From Rhodopirellula sp. (GTDB lineage Bacteria; Planctomycetota; Planctomycetia; Pirellulales; Thermoguttaceae), in assembly GCA_012728855.1 (NCBI GenBank), contig JAAYEH010000218.1, positions 1-55,915 of the forward strand: DNA of 55,915 nucleotides, read 5' to 3'. Each line of letters opens with the position of its first letter. Positions within the stretch are counted from its first letter, which is position 1. Positions 47,962-55,915 of this stretch are shown here, one piece after another. The notes under the pieces were generated by a model. It was not told the DNA's origin and did no database searches. It saw only the letters and a list, made by a program, of their open reading frames with translations. The translations under genes were made by a program, and so were the position numbers.

Positions 47962-47970
47962 CGTTCCCTT

Positions 47971-48068
47971 CTAAGGATCGGCGAGTGAATAACTGTCGCG
48001 AAATCGACGCGGGAAGGGGTCGGCCCCGCTACCACCGGTAAGTACGACAGTTATTCATTCGCCGATGA
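47971..48068. repeat. Dispersed palindromic repeat, copy B
   Basis: The arms at 47976-47998 (GATCGGCGAGTGAATAACTG plus TCG) and 48045-48066 are inverted, with one G-U type mismatch. The core CTAAGGATCGGC and the stretch CGCGAAATCGACG...GGAAGGG recur at 54151-54194; the right arm recurs at 113-140. It lies between the epimerase stop and the convergent phosphatase stop. Confidence 0.85.
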
Positions 48069-48077
48069 TAAGCGGTC

Positions 48078-49712
48078 CTACTCGGGCTCTCGTCCGAAGA
48101 TCACTAGCGACATGTCGTCAAACTGCTTGCTGCGTCCGACGTGCGCGCGGATGTCGGTGAGCAACGACTCGCCGAGTTCGGCCGGGTCGCGGCTTCCGTA
48201 CGACACGAGGTGTTGTCGTATCCGATCGATCGAGTAAAGCTCGTCGGCGGGGTTCATCGCCTCGCTAAGGCCGTCGCTATAGAGCATGACGCACTCGCCG
48301 GGCCAGAGTTGGGTCCGGATCGTGTTGTAGGTGAAATCGTCCGATATGCCCAGCGGAATGCCCCGTACTTCCACGTCCGCCGGTTCCTCCACGGTTCCAT
48401 CGTTTCGCGCGATCATTGGAGACATATGGCCCGCGCTGGCCATCGTGATCTCGTGCGCCGCCGGGTCGATCATACAAACGACCAGGGTGACGAAGCGGAT
48501 GCCCCCCTGGGCGCCGCAGACCTCAACATTGACGGCGCTCATCGTCTTGCAGAGATCCGAGGGATTGCCATACAGCGCCAGCTTGCAGCAGGCGGAGACC
48601 TTCGCCATCATCAACGCGGCGGGAATCCCCTTGCCTGCGACGTCACCGAGAAGCACGGCGCAACTGCCGCTGGGGAGCTTCAGATAGTCGTAGAAGTCGC
48701 CCCCCACTTCGTTGGCCGATTGATAGTGCGACCAGAATCGGTATCCCTGGAGCTTGGGGTGTTCCAAGGGCAGGAAACTGTGCTGAACCTGCTTTGCCAG
48801 TTCAAGTTCGCGTTCGAGCTTGGCGTGTTTTATCCACTCGTTGTGAAGTTGCGTAAACTGGATTGACATCGACGCTTGAACCGCCACGGTCGAGAGGATC
48901 TGCAGGTCGCCGGCAGAAAACTTCCGTCGCGGATCGTCGGTGTCCAATTGAATCACTCCCAGGGCCGCGGAATTCTGGGAGAGCAACGGTGCGCACATGA
49001 CCGAACGAATGGGCAAGCTCAAGACGCTCTCGGAGGGAATTCCGATGTCTTGGCGCGCGTCTTCACTGAGGATCGCCTGCCGCTGGCTCATCGCTTTTTC
49101 GATAATCGTGCGGCTATAGCGGACATTCTCCGCCGACTCGCGCCGCATCTTCATTGCCCGCGGAACGAGCCGTTCTCCCTCGCGGAGCAGCACGAGACCT
49201 CGATCCGCGGTGGGAAAGATATCGAACAGCCCATCGAGCATTTGGCCCAACACGCGCCGCAACTCGAAGGTGGGACCGAGCGCTTGGGTGATTCGGAGCA
49301 TGGCTTCGAGCCGAGCCTCCGCGGGGGAGCCTTGGACGACTTTTAGAGTGCTGGTCGCGTCCAGGCTCGACACGACGCTGCCGCCATTGTGCTCCACCGC
49401 GGCGTCGGCGCAAGAGGCGTCTTCCGGTTCGAGCATGAATATCGTATCGCAAATCGAGAGGCGGTCGCCCGGCTTCAGAACGACACGATCGGCGATCGGG
49501 CTGCCGTTGACGTACGTTCGGTTGCGGCTGTTGAGGTCTTCGAGAAAGCAGCGATCTCCCTCGACCCTCAAACTCGCATGCCGCCGGCTGACGCCGGGGA
49601 AATCGATGAGCACATTGCAGCCGCGGTCGCGGCCGATGAGCACCTCGCCTTCACCGATCGCGTACTGGTTGGGCGAGGCCTGTCCTTCCACGACTCTCAA
49701 CACGTAGGCCAC
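48078..49712 (-). CDS. FHA-GAF-PP2C (SpoIIE-type) phosphatase
   Basis: This 544-residue cytoplasmic protein has an FHA phosphopeptide-binding domain (about 1-95, IGRDRGCNVLIDFPGVSRRH, SRNRTYVNGSPI). A GAF-like sensor (about 140-295) and a PP2C/SpoIIE-type phosphatase domain (about 310-540) follow. The phosphatase shows GGDFYDY and GDVAGKGIPAALMMA, with SDGLSEAMNP and DDMSLVIF, which carry the metal-binding Asp residues. It likely controls an anti-sigma/anti-anti-sigma or Ser/Thr-kinase pathway. The ATG at 49712 gives a full FHA domain. Confidence 0.92.
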   Translation of the reverse strand: MAYVLRVVEGQASPNQYAIGEGEVLIGRDRGCNVLIDFPGVSRRHASLRVEGDRCFLEDLNSRNRTYVNGSPIADRVVLKPGDRLSICDTIFMLEPEDASCADAAVEHNGGSVVSSLDATSTLKVVQGSPAEARLEAMLRITQALGPTFELRRVLGQMLDGLFDIFPTADRGLVLLREGERLVPRAMKMRRESAENVRYSRTIIEKAMSQRQAILSEDARQDIGIPSESVLSLPIRSVMCAPLLSQNSAALGVIQLDTDDPRRKFSAGDLQILSTVAVQASMSIQFTQLHNEWIKHAKLERELELAKQVQHSFLPLEHPKLQGYRFWSHYQSANEVGGDFYDYLKLPSGSCAVLLGDVAGKGIPAALMMAKVSACCKLALYGNPSDLCKTMSAVNVEVCGAQGGIRFVTLVVCMIDPAAHEITMASAGHMSPMIARNDGTVEEPADVEVRGIPLGISDDFTYNTIRTQLWPGECVMLYSDGLSEAMNPADELYSIDRIRQHLVSYGSRDPAELGESLLTDIRAHVGRSKQFDDMSLVIFGREPE

Positions 49713-49822
49713 GGCCGAACACCTCCGTCATCATTCTTTCCCGAAAGCCAGCTTCGCGCTTTCCCGACATCGCTTACCGGATGCCCCTGATTCTAGCTCG
49801 CGAGGAACGAAAAGACCAGCAG

Positions 49823-51370
49823 CTACGTCTCGTGTCCCCGCTGCACCTGCCGCACCAGGATGCAATTGCCGCGAATCTTGAGGATCTTCACCTGCGATCC
49901 CGCTTCGATGAACGATCCTTCCGTCACCACGTCGGCAAAGCCGTCGCCGAACCGTACTCGGCCGGCCGGGCGCAAGGGGGAGTCGGCAATGCCGACGTCG
50001 CCGACGGCGATCCCGTCGCGATGCGCCGCGATGTCGTTTCGCGACGGGGCCGAAGCGGCGGCTTCGTCGATCGCGTCGTTTTCGTCCGGCTGGGGAGCCG
50101 CAAGGACGAGGTTGCCAAGGATAGGAAGCGTGCCCAGATGCCAGGTGAGAATCACCCCCACGATCAAGAAGGCCGCTCCGGATAGAAGGATTACCACCAG
50201 GGAGATGCCGAATGTATGGAACTGCTGGGCGTTTTCGGGGATCACAAACCGCTGGCTGGCCAATACCAGGCTGGCGAGAATCAGCAGAAACCCCGTCAAT
50301 CCGGTCACGCCAAAGCCGGGAATCACGAATAGTTCCACTCCCAGAAACACCAGGCCGGCCAGGAAGAGGATCACCTCCAGCCACCCGGCGGTTCCGCCCA
50401 TGAAACGGCTCCAGAAAAAGAGCGTGAAGCAGAGACCCGCGGTCAACCCGCCGATGCTGATCCCCGGAGCGCTGAACTCGATATACAGTGCCACCAGCCC
50501 CACGACGAACAACAATCCAGTAATCAACGGCCGATTAAGGATGTACACGGCCATGTCGACCAATGTTGCCTCCAGCACCGGCAGATCGTCGGCGACCCCG
50601 TAGCGGCGGGCGAGTTCCTCCCGGTTGGAGACGGTCGCCTCGGCCAGGCCCAATTCCACCGCTCGCCGTCCGTTGACTTCGAGAAAATGCCCCTCGCGCG
50701 ATTCGAGCACCGGTTTGATCTTTTCCCAATCGCCGGGATTCTCCGACGCTTCGATCTCGGCGTCGGAGAGATAGGTCTCCTTGCCGGTCTTTTGGTTCTT
50801 CACATGGTAAACCACCAAATCCATGTCGACCATCGCTTCGGCCAAGGCTGGCGGCCGACCGTGGGCTTCGGCCAGGTCGCGCATCTGGCGGGCCAGATCA
50901 CTGCGGATCTTCTCCGGGGCATGGCGGAACAAGAAATCCTCGGCGAGGAAGATCGGGCCGGCATCGCCCATGCGGGCCTTGGGGGCCATCACGATCTCGT
51001 CGGCTCCCAAGGCGGCAATTGCCGCGCCGCTCAGCGCTTCGCGGGGGATGTAGGCCACCGTGTACGCCCAATCCAATCCGCCCAGTTTCTCAGCGATGGC
51101 CAGACTCTCCAGCAACTGCCCGCCGGGACTGTCGATTTCCACAATCACCAGGTCCGCGCCGCGGCTCTTCGCCTCGTCGAGTTTGCGATAGAGGTATTGC
51201 TCGCGCATCGAGGTAATCGGACCTTCGAAGCGGACAATCACTCCGCGATCGAAATCGCGCGGCGGCTTCTTCTCGTCGCCGCGGACGGCGGGCGAGAAAA
51301 ACACGGCGGCGGAAAGAACCAGTAGTGCGAGACGAAGCATGGTATGTGGCCAAGAAAGGGTCGCAACCAT
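49823..51370 (-). CDS. NfeD-like membrane serine protease protein
   Basis: This 515-residue protein has a signal peptide (about 1-31). A ClpP-like serine-protease domain (about 42-230, VIVEIDSPGGQL and GLDWAYTVAYIPREALSGAA) follows, then several membrane segments (about 265-410) and a C-terminal OB-type NfeD domain (VGDVGIADSPLRPAGRVRFGD, read in two blocks). Long NfeD proteins may act in membrane quality control together with SPFH proteins; no SPFH gene is adjacent. I chose ATG at 51370 (GAGG about 8 nt upstream). It lies 10 bp downstream of the HzsA-like gene. Confidence 0.9.
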   Translation of the reverse strand: MVATLSWPHTMLRLALLVLSAAVFFSPAVRGDEKKPPRDFDRGVIVRFEGPITSMREQYLYRKLDEAKSRGADLVIVEIDSPGGQLLESLAIAEKLGGLDWAYTVAYIPREALSGAAIAALGADEIVMAPKARMGDAGPIFLAEDFLFRHAPEKIRSDLARQMRDLAEAHGRPPALAEAMVDMDLVVYHVKNQKTGKETYLSDAEIEASENPGDWEKIKPVLESREGHFLEVNGRRAVELGLAEATVSNREELARRYGVADDLPVLEATLVDMAVYILNRPLITGLLFVVGLVALYIEFSAPGISIGGLTAGLCFTLFFWSRFMGGTAGWLEVILFLAGLVFLGVELFVIPGFGVTGLTGFLLILASLVLASQRFVIPENAQQFHTFGISLVVILLSGAAFLIVGVILTWHLGTLPILGNLVLAAPQPDENDAIDEAAASAPSRNDIAAHRDGIAVGDVGIADSPLRPAGRVRFGDGFADVVTEGSFIEAGSQVKILKIRGNCILVRQVQRGHET

Positions 51371-51380
51371 TGTAGCGCCT

Positions 51381-53888
51381 CTACCGCGGGCCAGCAACCG
51401 AGTTCTCGGCAAAGTCTCGGACGTTTTCCGCCTCCCGGGCCTGCCAACGCTGCCGTTTTTCGAGGAACCGCCGGTATTGCGGAATCTGCTCCTCGCCGAG
51501 CGATTCCAAGTAGTCACCGCAATAAGGAACCAGCAGATCGATCCAGACGACGAACCGGTCGGTCTCCGCTTTCGACAGACGCACGCCGTAGTGTTCGCCG
51601 TTCTCCAGCAACGCGATCAATCTGCTTTTGGCGGCGCCGGCATGGTAGGGGGGGAGCATGGACGGACGCGACTGAATGTCGATCCAATTGGCCACTTGAC
51701 GGTGAGCCAGCGCCAAATAGCCGTCGCTCCATTTCCGTTGGCTGACCGGTTCCAACCGCTGCCGGGCCTTTAAGCTGAAAGCCGGCTTCAGGTGCGGTGC
51801 CGCGGCCGAGCAGTGCGCCGTCTGGGGTTTGCCATCGTCGCGCCACTGGTTCGTGAATCCGGCAATCCGGGCGGGCTCGAAATACGGTGGCGGCTCATCG
51901 AGGTGGTGGCACTCGACGCAGTGCTTGTCGAGAATCGGCTGGATCTCCTGGATGAAACTGAATCCGCGCGGCGGCCCGTAAAACGGCTCCAGCGGCTGAG
52001 GACCGGCGATCATGGCTCGGCTGAAGCCTGTCGGCGGCGGGGCGGTATTCTTGTGCTCGTGGCAACCGACGCAGGAGACCGATTCGCCCGGTTGCAGCGA
52101 CACCCAGCTCCGCATCGACTGCACCATCCGCCCTCTCTCATCCAACGGCTGGAAGTAGACCGGCGTCCGCGACGGCACAACGAAGCAGGCCGAGCCGTCT
52201 TCGTGGACGGGGGCCGTTCCCAGCACGTGCTTGACGTCCCAAGCGCCTTCGATCGAGATGGGCGTGCTGATCAGGGCCGCGCCGGCCTCTCCCTGATTGC
52301 GGTTGCTGCCGACGCCCGCGGCCCGAAATTCCAGCGCCACCACGCGGAGGGCCTTGATCGAACCGCGCTCGATTCCATCCAGTCCCGGTCCCCGATAAAC
52401 GTCGTGCAGGTAAACCGCCGCCTGGCTCTTGCGGTAGTCGACCAGGTTGGGGCGAAGCGGAGGCGTCGGCCGCGCCGCCAGCGGCGCCGGTTGGCTGCAG
52501 GAAAGCTTCGCGTCCTGTACGAGCAATTCTCTGCGGCCGTCCTCCAAGACGAGGTAGATCCCGAATCGCTCCGCGCCGGCAGGGCGCAAACCGACGACGA
52601 AAGCCTTTTCGTCGAGCGGATACGGATACTGGAATTGGTCGCCCGACTGGCCGTAACGGTCGATCCGCACCGCCGGCGTCTCGCGCAAGGGGGCGATCAA
52701 TTGCGCCCCGTGGTTTTCCTGCCGGCCGCGGCTGGGATCGAGCACGCCCAGCCAGCCGTTCTGCAGCGTGTGGTGCCCCGTGAAAATCGAGACGATCTTC
52801 CCGGCGCCGGGAATGGCGCGGGCGTGGAGGATCGTCGTCGGGAACCAGGAATTATTGCCGTAGAGTTCGGTCTGGTAGGTGCCGTCGGGGCTCATCTGGA
52901 AAAGGCCCTGCGGATAGATCTGCCCTCGGTCGTTGTAATCCCAGCGAGTGTAAATGACGCGGCCGTCGTCCGTCACCGTGGGATAGTTCGTGTGAACCTG
53001 ATCGAAGCTGATTTGCCGCAGGAAGCGGCCGTTGGCGTCGCAGGTGAAGAGATTGCTCACTTCCGTCCACCAGCAATCGACCGTCTGCACGCAGCGAGTC
53101 GAGTTGAAGACGATATGGCCGTTGGGGAGATAAGCCCCCTCGTAGTCCGCAAAGCCTTGGCCGGAAGTGATCTGCCGAACCTCGCGGCTGGCCAACTCCA
53201 TTTCGTAGAGATGATAATCGTCTTCGTCGAGCGACTTCTTCCATGCAAAGAGCACGCGCCGGCCGTCGAATGAGACGTCCGGATCGCGGATCACTCCGGC
53301 GGGGTCTTCCAGTAGCGCATTCACCGTGCCCCAAGGACCGTCCGAATCGAGCACGCAGAGCGCGGACCCGGCTTGAAAGTGCCGTTCGCGTTGGGCGTCG
53401 GACTGGCCTTCGGTATAGGCGTAGTGCGACCCGCCGAAGTCGTAGTGCTTGGTGAATACCAGACGGCGGATCCGGTCGCCATACGGCTCAAGCCGCGCAA
53501 GGCGGCGATTCAAGCAGGCATCGAGATACAGCCGCGCCCATTGGGCGTCTGTCGCCGGGACTTCGCCGTCGCAAAGTTCGGCCTTTCGCCGCTTGAGATC
53601 GCCGGCTCGGCCGCCCAGTTCATCGAGGATCCCTCCGATCGCTTTTCGCAGCCCGGCGGACCCGCCATCCAATCCGTCCTGCCTCACCCAGTCGGCGACG
53701 ACCGCCAGTTCCTGCCCTCGTTCGGGAAACTGCCGAGCGGCCTCGGCGATTGCCGTCGAGGAGGATGGAGCGAACTGCTCGACCATGCCTGCCGGCCATT
53801 CATGCGGCTTTGCCGCTTCAGCTCCCATGCCGGCAGCGAGCAGGCAAGCGTGTGCGACGACGCGAACCGCGGTGAGAAGGTGCTTCAT
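51381..53888 (-). CDS. Hydrazine-synthase-alpha-like multihaem protein
   Basis: This 835-residue secreted protein has a signal peptide (about 1-26) and a central beta-propeller/TolB-like region with repeated segments (VSFDGRRVLFAWKKSL, GRVIYTRWDYNDRGQIYPQG). Two c-type haem motifs lie in the C-terminal third: CVGCH and CVECH. The middle part is like the hydrazine synthase alpha subunit domain of anammox bacteria, a family also found in many non-anammox planctomycetes. It is a periplasmic c-type cytochrome of unknown substrate. The System II haem-lyase genes at 29356-34267 could mature it. The ATG at 53888 gives the better signal peptide. Confidence 0.82.
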   Translation of the reverse strand: MKHLLTAVRVVAHACLLAAGMGAEAAKPHEWPAGMVEQFAPSSSTAIAEAARQFPERGQELAVVADWVRQDGLDGGSAGLRKAIGGILDELGGRAGDLKRRKAELCDGEVPATDAQWARLYLDACLNRRLARLEPYGDRIRRLVFTKHYDFGGSHYAYTEGQSDAQRERHFQAGSALCVLDSDGPWGTVNALLEDPAGVIRDPDVSFDGRRVLFAWKKSLDEDDYHLYEMELASREVRQITSGQGFADYEGAYLPNGHIVFNSTRCVQTVDCWWTEVSNLFTCDANGRFLRQISFDQVHTNYPTVTDDGRVIYTRWDYNDRGQIYPQGLFQMSPDGTYQTELYGNNSWFPTTILHARAIPGAGKIVSIFTGHHTLQNGWLGVLDPSRGRQENHGAQLIAPLRETPAVRIDRYGQSGDQFQYPYPLDEKAFVVGLRPAGAERFGIYLVLEDGRRELLVQDAKLSCSQPAPLAARPTPPLRPNLVDYRKSQAAVYLHDVYRGPGLDGIERGSIKALRVVALEFRAAGVGSNRNQGEAGAALISTPISIEGAWDVKHVLGTAPVHEDGSACFVVPSRTPVYFQPLDERGRMVQSMRSWVSLQPGESVSCVGCHEHKNTAPPPTGFSRAMIAGPQPLEPFYGPPRGFSFIQEIQPILDKHCVECHHLDEPPPYFEPARIAGFTNQWRDDGKPQTAHCSAAAPHLKPAFSLKARQRLEPVSQRKWSDGYLALAHRQVANWIDIQSRPSMLPPYHAGAAKSRLIALLENGEHYGVRLSKAETDRFVVWIDLLVPYCGDYLESLGEEQIPQYRRFLEKRQRWQAREAENVRDFAENSVAGPR

Positions 53889-54049
53889 ATCCGATCGTAC
53901 TGTCTGCAATAAACCTGGTCGCTCCGCGGTGAAAAAACCGCGCGTCAGAAATCGGATCGATCAATCGTTGTCGGGCTGAACTTCGACTGGGTCATTCTAA
54001 CCCGGCAGCCGGCATGGATTCAACCACCGGTGCGCCCGTGCTTATGCTT

Positions 54050-54148
54050 AGAGCCTATCCCAAAACCTCGAGGAGAAGGGGACAGGCACATTTTACTCCG
54101 AAGACTACGCAAAATGAGCCAGTCCCCGACGGTTTTTAGATAGGCTCT
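54050..54148. repeat. Nested palindrome (GGGGACAGGC type)
   Basis: The outer arms AGAGCCTATC (54050-54059) and GATAGGCTCT (54139-54148) are exact complements. The inner arms GGGGACAGGCACATTTT (54078-54094) and AAAATGAGCCAGTCCCC (54111-54127) pair with two mismatches. It is related to the element at 23060-23178. Confidence 0.85.
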
Positions 54149-54150
54149 TT

Positions 54151-54194
54151 GGATCGGCGAATGACGAACTATCGCGAAATCGACGTGGGAAGGG
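54151..54194. repeat. Dispersed repeat, copy C
   Basis: GGATCGGCGAATGACGAACT followed by ATCGCGAAATCGACGTGGGA and AGGG closely matches the left part of copy B at 47975-48018, with few differences. It directly abuts the palindrome at 54050-54148. Confidence 0.85.
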
Positions 54195-54220
54195 ATGCAG
54201 CAGGGATGAAGGACGGTTGT

Positions 54221-55543
54221 CTATTCTCGCAGGCAACAGTTTTTGAACTTCCGCCCCGATCCGCAGGGACAGGGGGCGTTGCGCGAGACGGGACCGGCGG
54301 AGAATGTCCGTCGTGCTTGCCACTCTTGGGCTCGCAGCCGACGCATGACGGCGTCGGCCGTGCCGCCGCCCTTCAGTTCCGCAGTCATGGCATCCATGTG
54401 CGGTTCGACGTGGCTGAAAAACATCTTCAAGCCCTCGCAGAGGTAATTCAACCCGGGCAGGCCCTCGGCGGTGTCGAGGAAACGGTCTTTCGGGCAACCA
54501 CCGTGGCAGGCAAAGCGAAAGCGGCAGACCCGGCAGACGTCGGGCAGCGACAGCAGCTTCTGCTCGCCAAACTGTTCCTGCTGCGACGAGTTCGCCAACT
54601 CGGCGATCGCTTGGCGGTGGATATTGCCCAGCAGGCAATCGGGCTCGACGAAATGGTCGCAGCAATACAGATCGCCGTTGTGCTCCAGGGCCACCGCCCG
54701 GCCGCACCGCTGTTGATAAACACAGACGTTGGCCCCTTTGCCCGTCCAGGCAGCCAAGGCTTCGTCGAAATCGCGGACGAAAAGTCGCCCCACGTCGCGG
54801 CGGATCCAGAGATCGAACACGCCGGTCAAAAACCGTCCGAATTGTTTGGGCAAGACACTCCAGGGAGTGGCCATTTCCTCGGGTCGGCGCCGCTTCGTGC
54901 CGCCCGGCCGAAGTCCCTCTTGCCGCCGGACAATCGGAATGAACTGAATGAAACTTGCGCCGATGTCGCGAAGGAAGTTATAGACCCGCGCAGGATGGTC
55001 GCCGTTGCAGCGGTGAACACAGGCAAGCACATTGAATTCGACGCCGTGCCGCTGCAAACGGCGGACAGATTGCATGACGCGATCGAAGCTGGGACTGCCC
55101 GCCTTGTCGCGGCGATAGGCGTCGTGCAGATCGGCTGGCCCGTCCAGCGACAGCCCTACCAGGAACCGGTTCTCCCGGAGCAACTCGCACCAGGCGTCGT
55201 CCAACAGCATGCCGTTGGTCTGAAGCGAGTTTTGGAATCGCCGGCCCGGCGGCAAATACTTGCGCTCTAGCTCAATAAAACTGCGAAAGAAATCCAAGCC
55301 CATCAGGGTCGGCTCGCCGCCTTGGAAAGCGAAGTCGATCGGATCGTCCCCTTCGGGCTGCGCGGCGATGTACTGGCGCAGGTACGTTTCCAGCGTTTCG
55401 GCGGTCATTCGCCATTGCCGCTCGTCCGGGTAGAGAGCCTCCTTCTCGAGATAGAAACAGTAGCCGCAGCGGAGATTGCAGATCGGGCCGGTCGGCTTGA
55501 CGATCACGTGCAGCGGAGTTTTCGACCAGGCGGGCTGTTGCAT
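54221..55543 (-). CDS. Anaerobic sulfatase-maturase-type radical SAM protein, SEC-C tail
   Basis: This 440-residue radical SAM enzyme has the [4Fe-4S]-SAM motif CNLRCGYC (near residues 22-29), then FAFQGGEPTLMGL and LSLDGPADLHDAYR. The C-terminal SPASM-like cysteines include CVYQQRCGRAVAL, CCDHFVEPDCLLGN and CRVCRFRFACHGGCP. A SEC-C zinc motif (APCPCGSGRKFKNCC) forms the last 20 residues. Anaerobic sulfatase maturases convert a sulfatase Cys or Ser to formylglycine. No sulfatase gene is adjacent, but a separate FGE-like domain is at 20857-22950. Confidence 0.93.
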   Translation of the reverse strand: MQQPAWSKTPLHVIVKPTGPICNLRCGYCFYLEKEALYPDERQWRMTAETLETYLRQYIAAQPEGDDPIDFAFQGGEPTLMGLDFFRSFIELERKYLPPGRRFQNSLQTNGMLLDDAWCELLRENRFLVGLSLDGPADLHDAYRRDKAGSPSFDRVMQSVRRLQRHGVEFNVLACVHRCNGDHPARVYNFLRDIGASFIQFIPIVRRQEGLRPGGTKRRRPEEMATPWSVLPKQFGRFLTGVFDLWIRRDVGRLFVRDFDEALAAWTGKGANVCVYQQRCGRAVALEHNGDLYCCDHFVEPDCLLGNIHRQAIAELANSSQQEQFGEQKLLSLPDVCRVCRFRFACHGGCPKDRFLDTAEGLPGLNYLCEGLKMFFSHVEPHMDAMTAELKGGGTADAVMRRLRAQEWQARRTFSAGPVSRNAPCPCGSGRKFKNCCLRE

Positions 55544-55915
55544 GACCTACTTTGCGAGGTTCCTGATTTGCAGCGCGTGACCGGCTCACGGTTCGTGGGG
55601 CCGGCACTGTTCGTCATCATCACCGCCACGGCGCCAGGCGTCAAGATTCAACCAAGGTTTCATCGGCTTGGCTGCTTCCGGTTTCTATCTGACGCAAATG
55701 TACGAAGAGACCGTCGAAACACTTTTCCAAATATCAGGAAGAAGTAGCCCACTTGTCACGGACGATCCGCGTGTGTCAGAATAAAAGAATGGTTCATCCG
55801 GCGGAAGCGTACCGGTGGGACGATTGCCTCACAAAACCAAGGAACGCAAGGAGTACCGGTGCCTCTTCTCTGTCCGGGTGTTTCCATTCGTTGAAATCGC
55901 GCTTTGCAGCGCAGA
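55544..55915. other. Right-edge noncoding region
   Basis: This 372-bp region upstream of the radical SAM gene should contain its promoter. A plus-strand frame from an ATG at 55789 is open to the window edge (42 codons) but has no ribosome binding site and no recognisable pattern. AAGGAG followed by a GTG near 55860 starts a frame that stops after 11 codons. I make no gene call. Confidence 0.35.

Larger units (their letters stand above)
53889..54220. other. 332-bp spacer filled with repeats
   Basis: This spacer lies between the convergent-oriented ends of the HzsA-like and maturase transcripts on the minus strand. It is largely made of a nested palindrome (54050-54148) and a dispersed-repeat copy (54151-54194). 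No gene is supported. Confidence 0.6.

Noticed and set aside
51792..53273. 493-codon plus-strand frame antisense to the hydrazine-synthase-like gene
   Set aside because: Arg/Val-rich shadow; the minus-strand gene has haem motifs and a signal peptide.
55789..55915. Partial gene running off the right edge
   Set aside because: Only 42 codons, no ribosome binding site and no recognisable sequence; cannot be supported.

Overview
The window looks like chromosomal DNA of a planctomycete, probably from the Pirellulales and relatives. This is inferred from gene content. GC is high. There is a Tat-exported Gfo/Idh/MocA oxidoreductase, a secreted PIG-L deacetylase, a caspase-FGE fusion, a hydrazine-synthase-alpha-like multihaem protein, GH127- and GH42-like glycosidases, PQQ-propeller proteins, an anaerobic sulfatase maturase with a SEC-C tail, and many short inverted repeats of the kind scattered through planctomycete intergenic DNA. 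I see no rRNA, tRNA, CRISPR array, phage or insertion sequence, and no obvious island boundary.

Layout. 0.2-4.3 kb: membrane protein, PIG-L deacetylase, Tat-exported oxidoreductase, small coiled-coil protein. 4.6-7.8 kb: MacB/LolCDE-type ABC exporter. 7.9-9.6 kb: a translationally coupled pair, a Tse2-like (possible ADP-ribosyltransferase toxin) protein and a TPR protein. 9.7-14.5 kb: glgC, small secreted protein, DUF1269 protein and aquaporin, YpfJ-type metalloprotease, orphan histidine-kinase ATPase domain. 14.5-17.5 kb: TlpA-like redoxin with an in-frame UGA, converging on a GH127-like enzyme. 17.9-20.6 kb: HDOD protein and hybrid histidine kinase. 20.9-27.5 kb: caspase-FGE protein with a second in-frame UGA, PQQ protein and GH42-like glycosidase. 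27.5-29.3 kb: zinc-ribbon protein, ferredoxin, ECF sigma factor. 29.4-37.1 kb (minus strand): cytochrome c biogenesis proteins (ResB- and CcsA-like), OmpA lipoprotein, membrane-anchored HTH protein, small secreted protein. 37.5-39.5 kb: queC, queD, Uma2 nuclease. 40.2-44.2 kb: a three-gene MotA/ExbB-type system. 44.2-49.7 kb: HEAT-repeat protein, NYN protein, epimerase, FHA-GAF-PP2C phosphatase. 49.8-55.5 kb (minus strand): NfeD protein, hydrazine-synthase-like protein, radical SAM maturase.

The most striking observation is a pair of probable selenoproteins 7.5 kb apart. In the TlpA-like redoxin, UGA sits at the first position of a CxxC motif (UxxC). In the caspase-FGE protein, UGA falls a few residues after the conserved Gly-Gly near the C terminus, at the position reached by the catalytic Cys of human FGE when counted from that Gly-Gly. 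In both genes the same frame continues to the family's normal C terminus. In both, the UGA is followed 23-25 nt later by a 6-bp hairpin with a GGUNC loop, which fits the bacterial SECIS pattern. Sec incorporation is inferred; no sel genes lie in this window.

Other items of interest are the Tse2-like/TPR pair, the MotA/ExbB locus with two coiled-coil partners, a 50-bp tandem duplication that rewrites the aquaporin C terminus, a 15-bp minisatellite in the HEAT gene, and several families of dispersed inverted repeats.
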